A DNA stretch of 64,000 bases from Symsagittifera roscoffensis (lineage: Eukaryota; Xenacoelomorpha; Acoela; Convolutidae), in assembly GCF_963678635.1 (NCBI RefSeq), contig NC_087068.1:15441872-15505871 (forward strand), in the 5' to 3' direction. Under the pieces are notes generated by a model. It was not told where the DNA came from and did no database searches. It saw nothing but the letters and a program-made list of their open reading frames with translations. Below are positions 22,237 to 32,000 of the stretch, piece after piece. The position numbers were made by a program, and so were the translations under genes. Each line of letters begins with the position of its first letter. The stretch's first letter is position 1.

Positions 22237-22271
22237 GTCAGCCGCTCAGTCAGTCGGCTGACCTGATAGCT
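22228..22271. repeat. Perfect 17-bp stem hairpin
   Basis: AGCTATCAGGTCAGCCG and its exact reverse complement are separated by 10 bases. The left half overlaps the duplicated exon's splice donor. It sits at the junction between the palindrome and the 129-bp array. Confidence 0.9.
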
Positions 22272-22946
22272 GTCCAAAATTTATAGACCTTCAGTCGGCT
22301 CTTTGATGTACTGTCCAAAATTTATAGACCTTCAGTATTTTCTTTTCCCAAAAACCTATTCGATATGAATTAAGGGGCGGGGTCCTATGCACAAAATGGC
22401 CCAAAATGAATACTTATACATCTTGAGCTCTTTGATGTACTGTCCAAAATTTATAGACCTTCAGTATTTTCTTTTCCCAAAAACCTATTCGATATGAATT
22501 AAGGGGCGGGGTCCTATGCACAAAATTGCCCAAAATGAATACTTATACATCTTGAGCTCTTTGATGTACTGTCCAAAATTTATAGACCTTCAGTATTTTC
22601 TTTTCCCAAAAACCTATTCGATATGAATTAAGGGGCGGGGTCCTATGCACAAAATGGCCCAAAATGAATACTTATACATCTTGAGCTCTTTGATGTACTG
22701 TCCAAAATTTATAGACCTTCAGTATTTTCTTTTCCCAAAAACCTATTCGATATGAATTAAGGGGCGGGGTCCTATGCACAAAATGGCCCAAAATGAATAC
22801 TTATACATCTTGAGCTCTTTGATGTACTGTCCAAAATTTATAGACCTTCAGTATTTTCTTTTCCCAAAAACCTATTCGATATGAATTAAGGGGCGGGGTC
22901 CTATGCACAAAATGGCCCAAAATGAATACTTATACATCTTGAGCTA
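22271..22946. repeat. Five-copy 129-bp tandem repeat
   Basis: Units starting GCTCTTTGATGTACTGTCC recur at 22,298, 22,427, 22,556, 22,685 and 22,814, spaced exactly 129 bp, with a partial unit before. The copies are almost identical, so the array is young or recently homogenised. No coding capacity is apparent. Confidence 0.96.
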
Positions 22947-23538
22947 AAATTTATGTAGTCGAATCCGATTGGCTATAATTAGCCAATCAAATTCAACCGA
23001 CATGGTCAGGCGGTCAGGCAATCTAACCAAAACTTCCAGAAAATAAAAACTATTAGCCAAAAATTACAAAATATTAGCCGAAAATACCAAAATGTTAAAC
23101 TTTGCCTAATAATCAATCTATTTTCAAGTCACATCGTAAGTTGTTTTCAAAAAAAAAATTCAAAATATGGCTTCAGCAGATTAAAACTTTAATAGTTTTC
23201 GGTCATGTCGGCCAACAATTTTATCTGCTTGAAATATCAATTGAAATGCAAACCATGTTATTTGAACTTGAGTGAATAAATTGCCAAGCAGTTCAAGAAA
23301 GATGACAAAATACTGATTTTGGGCCGTTTAGTGCACAAGAACCAAGGGGCGTTGTCGTAACATTCATTCAGGACTTTGACTTGTTATACGAGCAGTCTAA
23401 TCTAAATATCTGACCAGAAATTCTTTTTGAAATATTTAAGCAGGGATTTTCTTAAATTTACTACAGGGTTAAATATGACGACTAAACATGCTTGCCGTGG
23501 CCTGACCATTCCGATGCCAATTTTTGTAACAATCGGAC
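22947..23538. other. Non-coding AT-rich stretch
   Basis: No gene seen. It includes a short palindrome GATTGGCT-ATAATT-AGCCAATC at 22,967-22,988, which carries inverted CCAAT boxes, and an A-rich tract near 23,150. Confidence 0.45.
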
Positions 23539-23933
23539 CAGGGGCAGATTTAGGGGGGCGCGGGCGCCCCTTCCCCCCTCAGGGATTCGACCCCCTGCCG
23601 ACCCAAAGGGTCCCCCCTTTGTTTTTTTAAGAAATCCATTTTTGGCCGACCGACCATAAAATTTTTCTAAAGGCGCCTCTGACGCCATTATATACTAATT
23701 TTGAGGGGGGAGCGCGCGCCGAAAAAACGCGATTTTTTGGTCAAAATTTTCAAAAAAACTGCCAAAAAACGAAGAAAATATGGTCAGAAAATATGGCCAA
23801 AACAGGGACCAAAACGTTCTTAGGGAGAGCTCGAAAAATCAATTTGGTCGACCTAAAAAAATGTCGACAAATTTTTGTTGAAAATCCGCCGCCCCCCCCC
23901 CCCCCCCCTCGAGAAAATCCTAGATCCGCCCTG
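23539..23933. mobile_element. hAT-like MITE, 395 bp
   Basis: Termini CAGGGGCAGATTTAGG and, inverted, CAGGGCGGATCTAGGA fit the CAGGG start of hAT elements. The flanks AATCGGAC and AATTGTAC match at 6 of 8 bases, as expected for an aged 8-bp target duplication. The interior is G- or C-rich with long C runs and has no transposase. A second family member lies inverted at 43,445-43,820. Confidence 0.8.
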
Positions 23934-24065
23934 AATTGTACAATATGTACTTGAAAATCATCTCAAAAAGCTCAAAGGTAAAGTCCACCAGAAAAATGAA
24001 AAAGACTGAGGATGTTTTTCAATTTGCCGAATATTTGCTAGCTTGTTCATTCAATCCTTCTGGAA

Positions 24066-24472
24066 GGTGGCGTCCCTCATGCTTGGAGAACCGAATGCTT
24101 GAAATTAATTTTAGCTTGCTTTCAACCAATCAGAATTGAGTATTCAAAATCTCAATGTAAATCGCGAAAATCTCAAAGTAAGAAAATATTGTTAGTGTTA
24201 ATATTGACCGATTAGATAATAAGCAGATGAGTTTTGAAGACTGAAAAATTCTTGATTTTAAACTCACTAATCTTGAAGATTATCTGAATAGTAATGCAGT
24301 TGTAGCCCGCAATTTGTAATGTTTTTGATTATTTTCCACTGATTTAATGCATTTTCTGTTAATTTTGACTTCGATTTTGTGAGAAAAGGATTTTGTCAAT
24401 AGAAAAGCTTAGCGATTTGATTTGTTGAAATTTTTCAAGAATTCGGTCCTTCAAGCATGAGAACCCTTCCAC
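24066..24472. mobile_element. MITE upstream of the heat-shock promoter, 407 bp
   Basis: Inverted ends share CTCATGCTTG and (A/G)ACCGAAT(G/T)CTTGAAA. The flanks TTCTGGAA and TTCTGCAA match at 7 of 8 bases, an 8-bp target duplication. Its right end lies about 60 bp from the first heat-shock element. It is a diverged relative of the element nested at 25,075-25,440. The superfamily is not certain; GG-starting ends with 8-9-bp duplications suggest Merlin, hAT or P types. Confidence 0.72.
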
Positions 24473-24533
24473 TTCTGCAACATTCTTGTCTTATTTTAAC
24501 GTCACATGAACGCACAGCCGACAGCTCCAATTC

Positions 24534-24645
24534 AATCTAGAATGTTCTCCACGAGCATGTGTAGTATACCTTAACAATTTTGTGACGTCATTTCTAGAAT
24601 ATTCTCATTTCTGCGTTTTCATTCATGATTCTACTAGAAGTTTCC
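24534..24645 (+). promoter_or_regulatory. Cluster of heat-shock elements
   Basis: A perfect three-unit site, TTTCTAGAATATTCT, lies at 24,591-24,605 (nTTCn, nGAAn, nTTCn). A near-perfect site around TCTAGAATGTTCT lies at 24,536-24,548. A two-unit site, AGAAGTTTCC, lies at 24,636-24,645, with another TTC unit eight bases before. Heat-shock factor binds arrays of exactly this inverted pentamer. Their position 10-120 bp upstream of a TATA box and before a small heat-shock protein gene makes this a confident promoter call. Confidence 0.9.
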
Positions 24646-24655
24646 TTGAGCCAGG

Positions 24656-24662
24656 TATAAAA
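24656..24662 (+). promoter_or_regulatory. TATA box of the small heat-shock gene
   Basis: TATAAAA followed by AGGG sits 11 bases after the last heat-shock element. Transcription would start about 25-30 bases downstream, near 24,688, just inside the first leader repeat. Confidence 0.8.
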
Positions 24663-24834
24663 AGGGAACATTTCACCTCTATTTCAATTAATTAATTCGA
24701 TCAATCAGCTACTTATATTACCATTAGAACCCGAAATTTCAATCATGCTTTAATTCTTGCGAAATGAATCAATTCTTCAATTCTTTAACTTTATTTCAGT
24801 TAATTAATTCGATCAATCAGCTACTTATATTACC

Positions 24835-25574
24835 GGTGCGTATTCATAGGTTCCAAAATAAAAAATTAGTCCCATAGGTCCCAAAAAAGCAGTCGTTTAA
24901 GTTCCAAATCTTTTCAGTTGGTCAAAAGACTAAATTAGCCGACTAAATTAGCTTTGCGGCGATAACCGGCTCTAAATTGCGTATAGAGTCCTTCCCTTTG
25001 GTTTCAAGCTCGCAACACTTTGGCGCGGCTGCGGCGGTCACTATGCTGCAGCTTGCGTTTATGCTGGTTGAACAGGGGGCTATTCTCATGCGCGAAGTAC
25101 CGAATGCGCGAAAAAAATTGTGTGCGAAAAATTGAAAACAAAATTAGCCGAAAGTCAATTTTTAAAAAGAAGCAGTTGCCGTTCAATTTAAATGAAGTAC
25201 ATGAAGAAACATTTTGCTTCTTTCATTACGAAACCTTGAAATGTAAATTTTGCCCCAATTTTGCTGCGGTCAATGGCAATATTAAAATTTTGCATATTTC
25301 TGCCGTTTTTATATTTGGCCAATCTCAATACCCCAGTCCCTGGAAATGTTTACTTTCTTTCCAAATTTTAGATTACTGAAATCTGATTGGCTGATTTTTA
25401 TTTCCGCGCATTCGGACCTTCTTGCATGAGGGATTCCACCGGTTGAACAGTCAATCCATAAATTCGTTGGCCCAAATTTCAACCAATAAGAATTTAAGAA
25501 GATAAATTTTGGAACTTATGCGACTGATTTTATATTTTGGGAGCTATGACTATTGGAACCTATGGGAATTCACC
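24835..25574. mobile_element. 740-bp inverted-repeat transposon in the heat-shock gene leader
   Basis: Ends are GGTGCGTATTCATAGGTTCC and, inverted, GGTGAATTCCCATAGGTTCC. It is flanked by a perfect 8-bp duplication ATATTACC (24,827-24,834 and 25,575-25,582). There is no transposase; a 119-codon open frame inside (25,020-25,379) crosses the nested element's border and has no motif. The 740 bp include a nested 366-bp element, so its own sequence is about 365 bp. An 8-bp duplication fits hAT, P or Merlin; the GG start favours Merlin weakly. Confidence 0.88.
25075..25440. mobile_element. 366-bp MITE nested in the 740-bp element
   Basis: Ends share CTCATGC and CCGAATGCGCG in inverted order. A perfect 9-bp duplication GGTTGAACA flanks it (25,066-25,074 and 25,441-25,449). 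It belongs to the same family as the MITE at 24,066-24,472 but has better-preserved flanks and so is younger. It is non-autonomous. Confidence 0.85.
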
Positions 25575-25687
25575 ATATTACCGTTAGAACTCGAAGTTTC
25601 AATCATTGCTTCAATTTATGCGAGCAAGTAAAAACACTCAGAATTTTCAAGTACAATATAAAAACAAATCACGCCTAACTTTCAGAA

Positions 25688-26262
25688 ATGTTGCGGAATT
25701 TCGTCGATTACGATCCGTATCTTCTGGTACGACCCGGAAATAGCAGAAGAGGACAACCTTCATCATCGGCAGCCTTCTACCCGAGCCGAATGAACTGGCT
25801 TTCTCCTCACGCCGACACTTTGATCCAGGTGCTCAACGGAGACGAAGAAAACATAGACAACGACTTCCGAAGCTTAAACTCTCTTTTCGGATCAGGCGTG
25901 AACAATGAGCAGATGAGGAATTTTCGAGACGCGGCGGGAGTCGGGAAAGACGACTGGGCTGCCGTTGTCGACACTCGGGGCTTCACACCAGACGAAGTGA
26001 ATGTTAAATTGGAGGGAAATACTTTGACGATGTCGGGAAACACGGAATGGTGAGCTCGGACGGGACGCACAAACGAACGAAGACTTTCTCGCAGGCGTTC
26101 TCGATCACCGAAGATGTTAAATTGGACACTTTGAAGACGAAGATGATGGAAGATGGCTCTCTGGTCGTTCACGCCGAGCGAGAGAAGAAAAAAGAGAAGA
26201 AACCGTCGATTCGGGAAATTCCGATTGAAAGAATTCAGCAGAAGGAAAGTGCAGAAAAATAG
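25688..26262 (+). CDS. Small heat-shock protein (alpha-crystallin/HSP20 family), with one frame change
   Basis: An ATP-independent chaperone that holds unfolding proteins under heat stress. From ATG 25,688 the first frame gives 121 residues: a variable N-terminal arm with MNWLSPHADTLIQVL, then the start of the crystallin domain (DDWAAVVDTRGFTPDEVNVK, about residue 86 on, and LEGNTLTMSGNTE). The domain continues in another frame from about 26,047: VSSDGTHKRTKTFSQAFSIT, then LKTKMMEDGSLVVHAERE. It ends with the I-x-I type tail REIPIERI and a stop at 26,260-26,262. Joined, about 190 residues fit the family. The frames differ by one base in the middle of the domain. A 45-nt GT-AG segment (26,050-26,094) does not restore the frame. 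Either a one-base deletion disabled the gene or this is a sequencing error. The coding part is GC-richer than its surroundings. Heat-shock elements and TATA lie about 1 kb upstream. Confidence 0.88.
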
Positions 26263-27648
26263 ATGGATATTTAAATTTCTAGCATCATATTTCTAACAAT
26301 GAACTCTGATATGTGTTTTGTTTTTATACTTAGTCTAAGATAGCAAGCGCAACTTAAGCTCAGCAAAATGTGATTTGTTTACTGAACGCAAGTGATGATA
26401 ATTAAGCTGCTGGTGATGATTCTTGTTGAAAATATTTACAAAGACCATTACTACTAATTTACTGCTATTGACATTTACTGGATGCTAAGCAAGTTCGATT
26501 TTCACAATGCGCTTGAAACAGCTGGTTGAACGACAGGCATGTAATTGGACCTGCAAAAGCACATACACCGCAATCCGGGTCATATCGATGAATTATCTAC
26601 GAAAAAAAATTACTAGTAAATTACGACCATTGAAAGTTACGGTGCTCAGCAAAAATCTCGATTTTCGCCATGCGAATGAAACGGCTGATTGAACAACGAA
26701 TATATTGCAACCCGGCTCTTCCTTCTGTAATTCTCTTGATTGGAAGCAACTGTTCCTTTTTCTTTGGAAAAAATTGCAGTTTCAAAAATCCTGACAATGT
26801 TTCCTGTGGAAAATTAATTTTAGATGAGTAAAAATTTGCTGCAACTAAAATACAAATAGTGGTGTGTTCGGTAGTAATCTTTTCTACTAGAAAACACAAC
26901 ACCGATTTGAAGGCCGAGAAACGAACAGGACTCTCTCTAATGAACGGTTTTGCTAGATGATTTTACCATTAAAAATTTACGATCCGATAGACTCAACAAT
27001 TTTCCCGGGTTTCTTGTCTATGAAAGGCCATCTCTGGAGCCATCAATGCAGGCAGGCCTGACCAGGGGAAAAACCAGGTCAATGTCTTGCAAGGATTACC
27101 CTGGCTTTCCTGGATCGGTCTAAGAGCACACGGCTGGTTTTTTCTAGGAATCAGGGCTGGATTCCCAGGTTTTTTCGGCGAAAATTAAAAAAAGGCAAAT
27201 GCCTACAAACCTTGCTGAAAGCTAACAAAAAATTTCTCGAGTGAGCTCACATATGGAGGTAGCCAAAATGGAGTTACAGGTTTTTTGTGTCTATAGACGA
27301 AATACTTTCCCTTCCATATTAGCTACCAGTGAGCAAGCAAGAGAGATCTGAAACCACAATAATATACTCTAGAAACCTGAAAAGAAACAAAACATCAGTC
27401 AAAATATACAAACATCAAAAAACCTTCAAAAACATCAGAAAACATCTATAAACATCAAAAAAATCTTAAAAACATATAAGAATGTCATTAAAACATTTAA
27501 AACTAAGTAATGTTTATAATTTGTTGGGGAAAAAATCTTACGGTTGAAACACATGTAGAGCATCAGAAAGTTTTCCTGAGCAGTCGAGATGCGGGAAAAC
27601 GAAAAAAAAATTCCGATTTTTCAAAATTATTTGCAGCAGTTTTATTTT

Positions 27649-27650
<2 letters not shown>
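26263..27650. other. Non-coding DNA after the heat-shock gene
   Basis: No gene seen and no AATAAA close to the stop. Two imperfect direct copies of a block of about 65 bp (TTCGATTTTC(A/G)C(A/C)ATGCG, then GAAAC(A/G)GCTG) lie near 26,485 and 26,655. A G-rich segment, 27,050-27,180, repeats CCTGG/CCAGG words. A run of AAACATCA-like words fills 27,380-27,500. Confidence 0.5.

Positions 27651-27692
<42 letters not shown>
27651..27692. repeat. (TA)n microsatellite
   Basis: About 21 uninterrupted TA units, ending four bases before the first copy of the 1,578-bp duplication. Confidence 0.97.
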
Positions 27693-27696
<4 letters not shown>

Positions 27697-29274
27697 GTTC
27701 CCGGCGAGTATCCTATGGAAAAAGCAATAATGGTCTCCTTATATATAAAAGCGACCACGCGGTTGACATCAATTGTCTTAGCTCAGAATAGGATCCAAAA
27801 TGATTAGATCAAAACTACGCCTCAAAAATCAACAAGTTTCTTCATATTGCAACAGCGATTAAATATTGCAACGACCACGCCGAATTAAGACGTGATGCGT
27901 ATGTCGCCAAAAAGCTCGCTTATAACTCTAGCGGTTACAGCGTACATTTATCAAAAAGTTAGAGTACTGTAAAAGTTTCATCCCAAAGTCTGCAACAAGC
28001 CAAAGTCTAATTGAAGTCAAGGTAGTAGGAAACAAAGAAAAAAGCCAAAGAAAGTCCTCATAATGTCGTATCGATTGCAGCAAACAGCCCTCAAAATTAT
28101 GGAGTGATTCAAAAGTTATGATCCAAACTTGCGACATGCTCGGATTTTTCAATTTGGTTCTTTTTTGACTATAAAAAATCACAATATTAAAAAGCTAAAA
28201 ACATATTCAAACGAGCTCTAATAGTGCCCAGGCGATTTTAACACAGAGCTTTTAAAAATATAGAGCGTTTCACGAGTTATAATTTAACACCTGCGACGAG
28301 CAAGGATTTCGCAAATTGGCCTTTTTTTAAACATTTAAGATCTCAACGAAATCGCACCATTAAGAAATAAGAATATGTATTAAGAAAGCTCAACTGCGCT
28401 AGCGCTTAAAACAAAAAAAAATCTCGGAAATAAACAGAGGTTCAAAAGTTATGATAAAAATTTCGAATCACTAAGAGTCACAAGATTTTCAAAGGCGTTT
28501 GATATTTTCGACAAAGTCAACAATGAGGTTATCAAGCTGGAACAGATTTGCTCACGATATCAATGTCGTTCAATATGGTCCAAAAAAACAATCTCATTCA
28601 GTCCAGAAAAGTCAAATCAGTTTTTGATTTTCTGGTTATTTTGGTATGCAAATTGATGTTTTGAGATGTATAAACATTTTTTCAGAAAAAGTGCCAACAT
28701 CTTGAAATTTCAAAACCTTGAAACAGATATCGAGTGATTATCTGATTCTGTTACACACACAAAACGTCATTCTTAAACAATTAAAACACTTCAAAAAGAT
28801 CGAATTATCTTAAGCTTAAATTTAGACAACAAAAAGCTCTCAAAATCTAGAGTGGCTCAAAAGTTATGATACAAAACCTTCGAAGAGCCAAGACTTAAAA
28901 AATTGTTGGCTCTTTTAAGCAAAAAAACTAATAATTTAACAAATATTTCGAAATACTAAACGGTTTTTCAAAGTCTAAGACCGTTCAAAAACTATGATTC
29001 AAAGCCTGCGCCGAACCGGAATTTTTATTAAAAATTTGTCTCTTTTTGCTTAAAGTATCAATATCTCAGCAGCAGCGTCCAGTTGGTCAGCGAAGTATAT
29101 CTCAAAAAGAAGATCCGTTATTGGTCCTGCGATGACGATAAACAGCGTTAAAAAAATACTCATTGCTTGCACAAATTTGAGCTTTTGCTTGCATCAAGCA
29201 GGAATTCGTGTAAAATATGCGTGCCAACATTAGATTATTTCCAAATATTCTGGGAAGAAGGGCTATTTTTGCGA
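27697..29274. repeat. 1,578-bp direct duplication, copy 1
   Basis: Starts GTTCCCGGCGAGTATCCTAT and ends before the same words at 29,275. It is about 98-99% identical to copy 2, differing by scattered single bases and small indels. Inside are older degenerate repeats: TCAAAAGTTATGATNCAAA-like words followed by a GCGACGAGCC-like word, near 28,109, 28,270, 28,441, 28,857 and 28,986. No coding capacity. The unit looks like a recently copied block of an ancient satellite. Confidence 0.93.
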
Positions 29275-30850
29275 GTTCCCGGCGAGTATCCTATGGAAAA
29301 AGCAATTATTGTCTCCTTATATATAAAAGCGACCACGCGGTTGACATCAATTGTCTTAGCTCAGAAATAGGATCCAAAATGATTAGATCAAAACTACGCC
29401 TCAAAAATCAACAAGTTTCTTCATATTGCAACAGCGTTTAAATATTGCAACGACCACGCCGAATTAAGACGTGATGCGTATGTCGCCAAAAAGCTCGCTT
29501 ATAACTCTAGCGGTTACAGCGTACATTTATCAAAAAATTAGAGTACTGTAAATGTTTCATCCCAAAGTCTGCAACAAGCCAAAGTCTAAATGAAGTCAAG
29601 GTAGTAGGAAACAAAGAAAAAAGCCAAAGAAAGTCCTCATAATGTCGTATCGATTACAGCAAACAGCCCTCAAAATTATGGAGCGATTCAAAAGTTATGA
29701 TCCAAACTTGCGACATGCTCGGATTTTTCAATTTGGTTCTTTTTTGACTATAAAAAATCACAATATTAAAAAGCTAAAAACATATTCAAACGAGCTCTAA
29801 TAGTGCCCAGGCGATTTTAACACAGAGCTTTTAAAAATAAAGAGCGTTTCACGAGTTATAATTTAACACCTGCGACGAGCAAGGATTTCGCAAATTGGCC
29901 CTTTTTTTAAACATTTAAGATCTCAACGAAATCGCACCATTAAGAAATAAGAATATGTATTAAGAAAGCTCAACTGCGCTAGCGCTTAAAACAAAAAAAA
30001 ATCTCGGAAATAAACAGAGGTTCAAAAGTTATGATAAAAATTCGAATCACTAAGAGTCACAAGATTTTCAAAGGCGTTTGATATTTTCGACAAAGTCAAC
30101 AATGAGGTTATCAAGCTGGAACAGATTTGCTCACGATATCAATGTCGTTCAATATGGTCCAAAAAAAACAATCTCATTCAGTCCAGAAAAGTCAAATCAG
30201 TTTTTGATTTTCTGGTTATTTTGGTATGCAAATTGATGTTTTGAGATGTATAAACATTTTTTCAGAAAAAGTGCCAACATCTTGAAATTTCAAAACCTTG
30301 AAACAGATATCGAGTGATTATCTGATTCTGTTACACACAAAACGTCATTCTTAAACAATTAAAACACTTCAAAAAGATCGAATTATCTTAAGCTTAAATT
30401 TAGACAATAAAAAGCTCTCAAAATCTAGAGTGGCTCAAAAGTTATGATACAAAACCTTCGAAGAGCCAAGACTTAAAAAATTGTTGGCTCTTTTAAGCAA
30501 AAAAACTAATAATTTAACAAATATTTCGAAATACTAAACGGTTTTTCAAAGTCTAAGACCGTTCAAAAACTATGATTCAAAGCCTGCGCCGAACCGGAAT
30601 TTTTATTAAAAAGTTGTCTCTTTTTGCTTAAAGTATCAATATCTCAGCAGCAGCGTCCAGTTAGTCAGCGAAGTATATCTCAAAAAGAAGATCCGTTATT
30701 GGTCCTGCGATGACGATAAACAGCGTTAAAAAAATACTCATTGCTTGCACAAATTTGAGCTTTTGCTTGCATCAAGCAGGAATTCGTGTAAAATATGCGT
30801 GCCAACATTAGATTATTTCCAAATATTCCGGGAAGAAGGGCTATTTTTGC
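29275..30850. repeat. 1,578-bp direct duplication, copy 2
   Basis: Repeats copy 1 base for base apart from a few differences, and stops at CTATTTTTGC (30,850), where unrelated sequence begins. The two copies abut with no spacer, as expected from unequal crossing-over or replication slippage. Confidence 0.93.
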
Positions 30851-31549
30851 ACGAAAAGAGGTGTTTCAGGCCCAGTTAAAACATTCAGAGCCAAATAATT
30901 TTGTTTTCAACTCTTTTCCTAAAATTTTCGACAAGATTAGACCAGAAATAGATTTGTGTTGGGAAAACCCAATTTTACGCCTTGAAAATCTCATTATGAG
31001 AGGACGGTTTTCCAGGAAAAACAATTTTTTGCTACTTTTTAACCTAATCATCTATATGTTTTGACCCATGTTATCATCAAATGAGATAAATTAATGCCAG
31101 CACTGAGCCAAGTTTCCTGAAAAAACCGTTAAAGTTTGTTTTTGATCATTTTACCCCCCATAACCAGTAAAACAAAGTTTTTCAGAAAACCAAAACCTTA
31201 CTCATATTTAGCTCGTTGTGATTTGCGATAGGTTCATAACGTTCATTGACACTGACAAACTTAAGAAGGAGATAATTTGGTCGAAAAAGAGTTTTTAATT
31301 TTTTGGATGATTTTGCATGCAAATGCATGTCGTGATGCGTTTTTGTGAGCCAGTCTTAACACAATTTCCGGTTGATGATCATTTCAAAAAAATTACCAAG
31401 ATCTTCATATTAAAGTTTCTTGTCTTGAAAGAGACCTTGAGTGGTTATCTGGATCTGCAGCATGCTCAACAACGACAGTCACAAAGAAACACCTCAATTC
31501 GTAAATATAAAATTAAAGTCAAATCTAGACAACAAAAAGCTCCCAAAAA
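30851..31549. other. Non-coding DNA right of the duplication
   Basis: No gene recognised. Parts near 31,300-31,520 resemble the degenerate repeat texture of the duplication (a TGCATGCAAATGCATG-like word and GTGGTTATCTGGATCTG), so it may be an older, more diverged block of the same satellite. Confidence 0.4.
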
Positions 31550-32000
31550 AAACTGAGTGGTTCAAAACTGATGATACAAAATATGCGACAAGCCAGGAAT
31601 TTGAAAATTAATGGCTCTTTTTGAACAAAAAATAATAACTCAACGAAACGCCAAAATAACTAAAAAATATTATATCGCAGAAAAATTTATTAGCCCAACG
31701 ACATTAGCCCAACGACCACGCCGAATTAAGAAACGAAAAAATTTATGCAAAGGAAGTTATGTTGATGATGTAGCGTTGAGAACAAACAATTTGTAAAAAT
31801 TTAGTTGTTCAAAAAGTATGACCCAATCTCTGGGGCAAGCCAGTATTTTTTAAGTTCAAAAAATTATCTCATTGACCACGACGAATTAGGAAATGATGAA
31901 TATGTCAGAAGGAAGCTCTGTAAGTCGTCTGGTGATGACGATAAACAGCTTATAAAACACACAGTGGATGATCTCCAGAAATTGGGAGAAAAGGCATTTG
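31550..32000. repeat. Diverged remnants of the same degenerate repeat
   Basis: GTTCAAAACTGATGATACAAA at 31,559 and TTGTTCAAAAAGTATGACCC at 31,804 are each followed by a GGGGCAAGCC- or GCGACAAGCC-type word. CGACCACGCCGAATTAAG (31,710) and GACCACGACGAATTAGG (31,875) repeat a phrase found in both 1,578-bp copies. The spacing is about 165-245 bp, suggesting an ancestral unit near 160 bp. Confidence 0.6.

Larger units (their letters stand above)
17700..22260. repeat. 4.5-kb imperfect palindrome with a short spacer
   Basis: The arms meet around a spacer of about 47 bp (19,816-19,862), flanked by GCAAAGCAATTTACGCTACT (19,778 onward) and its inverse. Inner arms match from about 18,680-19,815 against 19,863-20,905, and outer arms from about 17,710-17,930 against 22,040-22,250. 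The unmatched intervals between (about 17,935-18,680 left, 20,905-22,040 right) differ in content. Arm divergence looks like 10-15% by eye, and the microsatellites inside differ in length, so this is an old duplication and not an assembly mirror. Confidence 0.88.
24678..25640 (+). repeat. Duplicated 5' leader of the heat-shock gene, second copy split by a transposon
   Basis: A leader segment with TTAATTAATTCGATCAATCA, then GCTACTTATATTACC, then TTAGAAC(C/T)CGAA(A/G)TTTCAATCAT occurs at 24,684-24,750. It occurs again starting near 24,796. The second copy is interrupted after ATATTACC at 24,834 by a 740-bp element and resumes at 25,583 with GTTAGAACTCGAAGTTTC. Without the insertion the two copies lie about 110 bp apart in tandem. 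Confidence 0.85.

Noticed and set aside
25020-25379. 119-codon open frame
   Set aside because: Lies across the border of a nested MITE, has no motif, and sits in the leader of the heat-shock gene.
26050-26094. 45-nt GT-AG intron in the small heat-shock gene
   Set aside because: Its removal leaves the downstream domain in the wrong frame and deletes residues that look like normal domain sequence.
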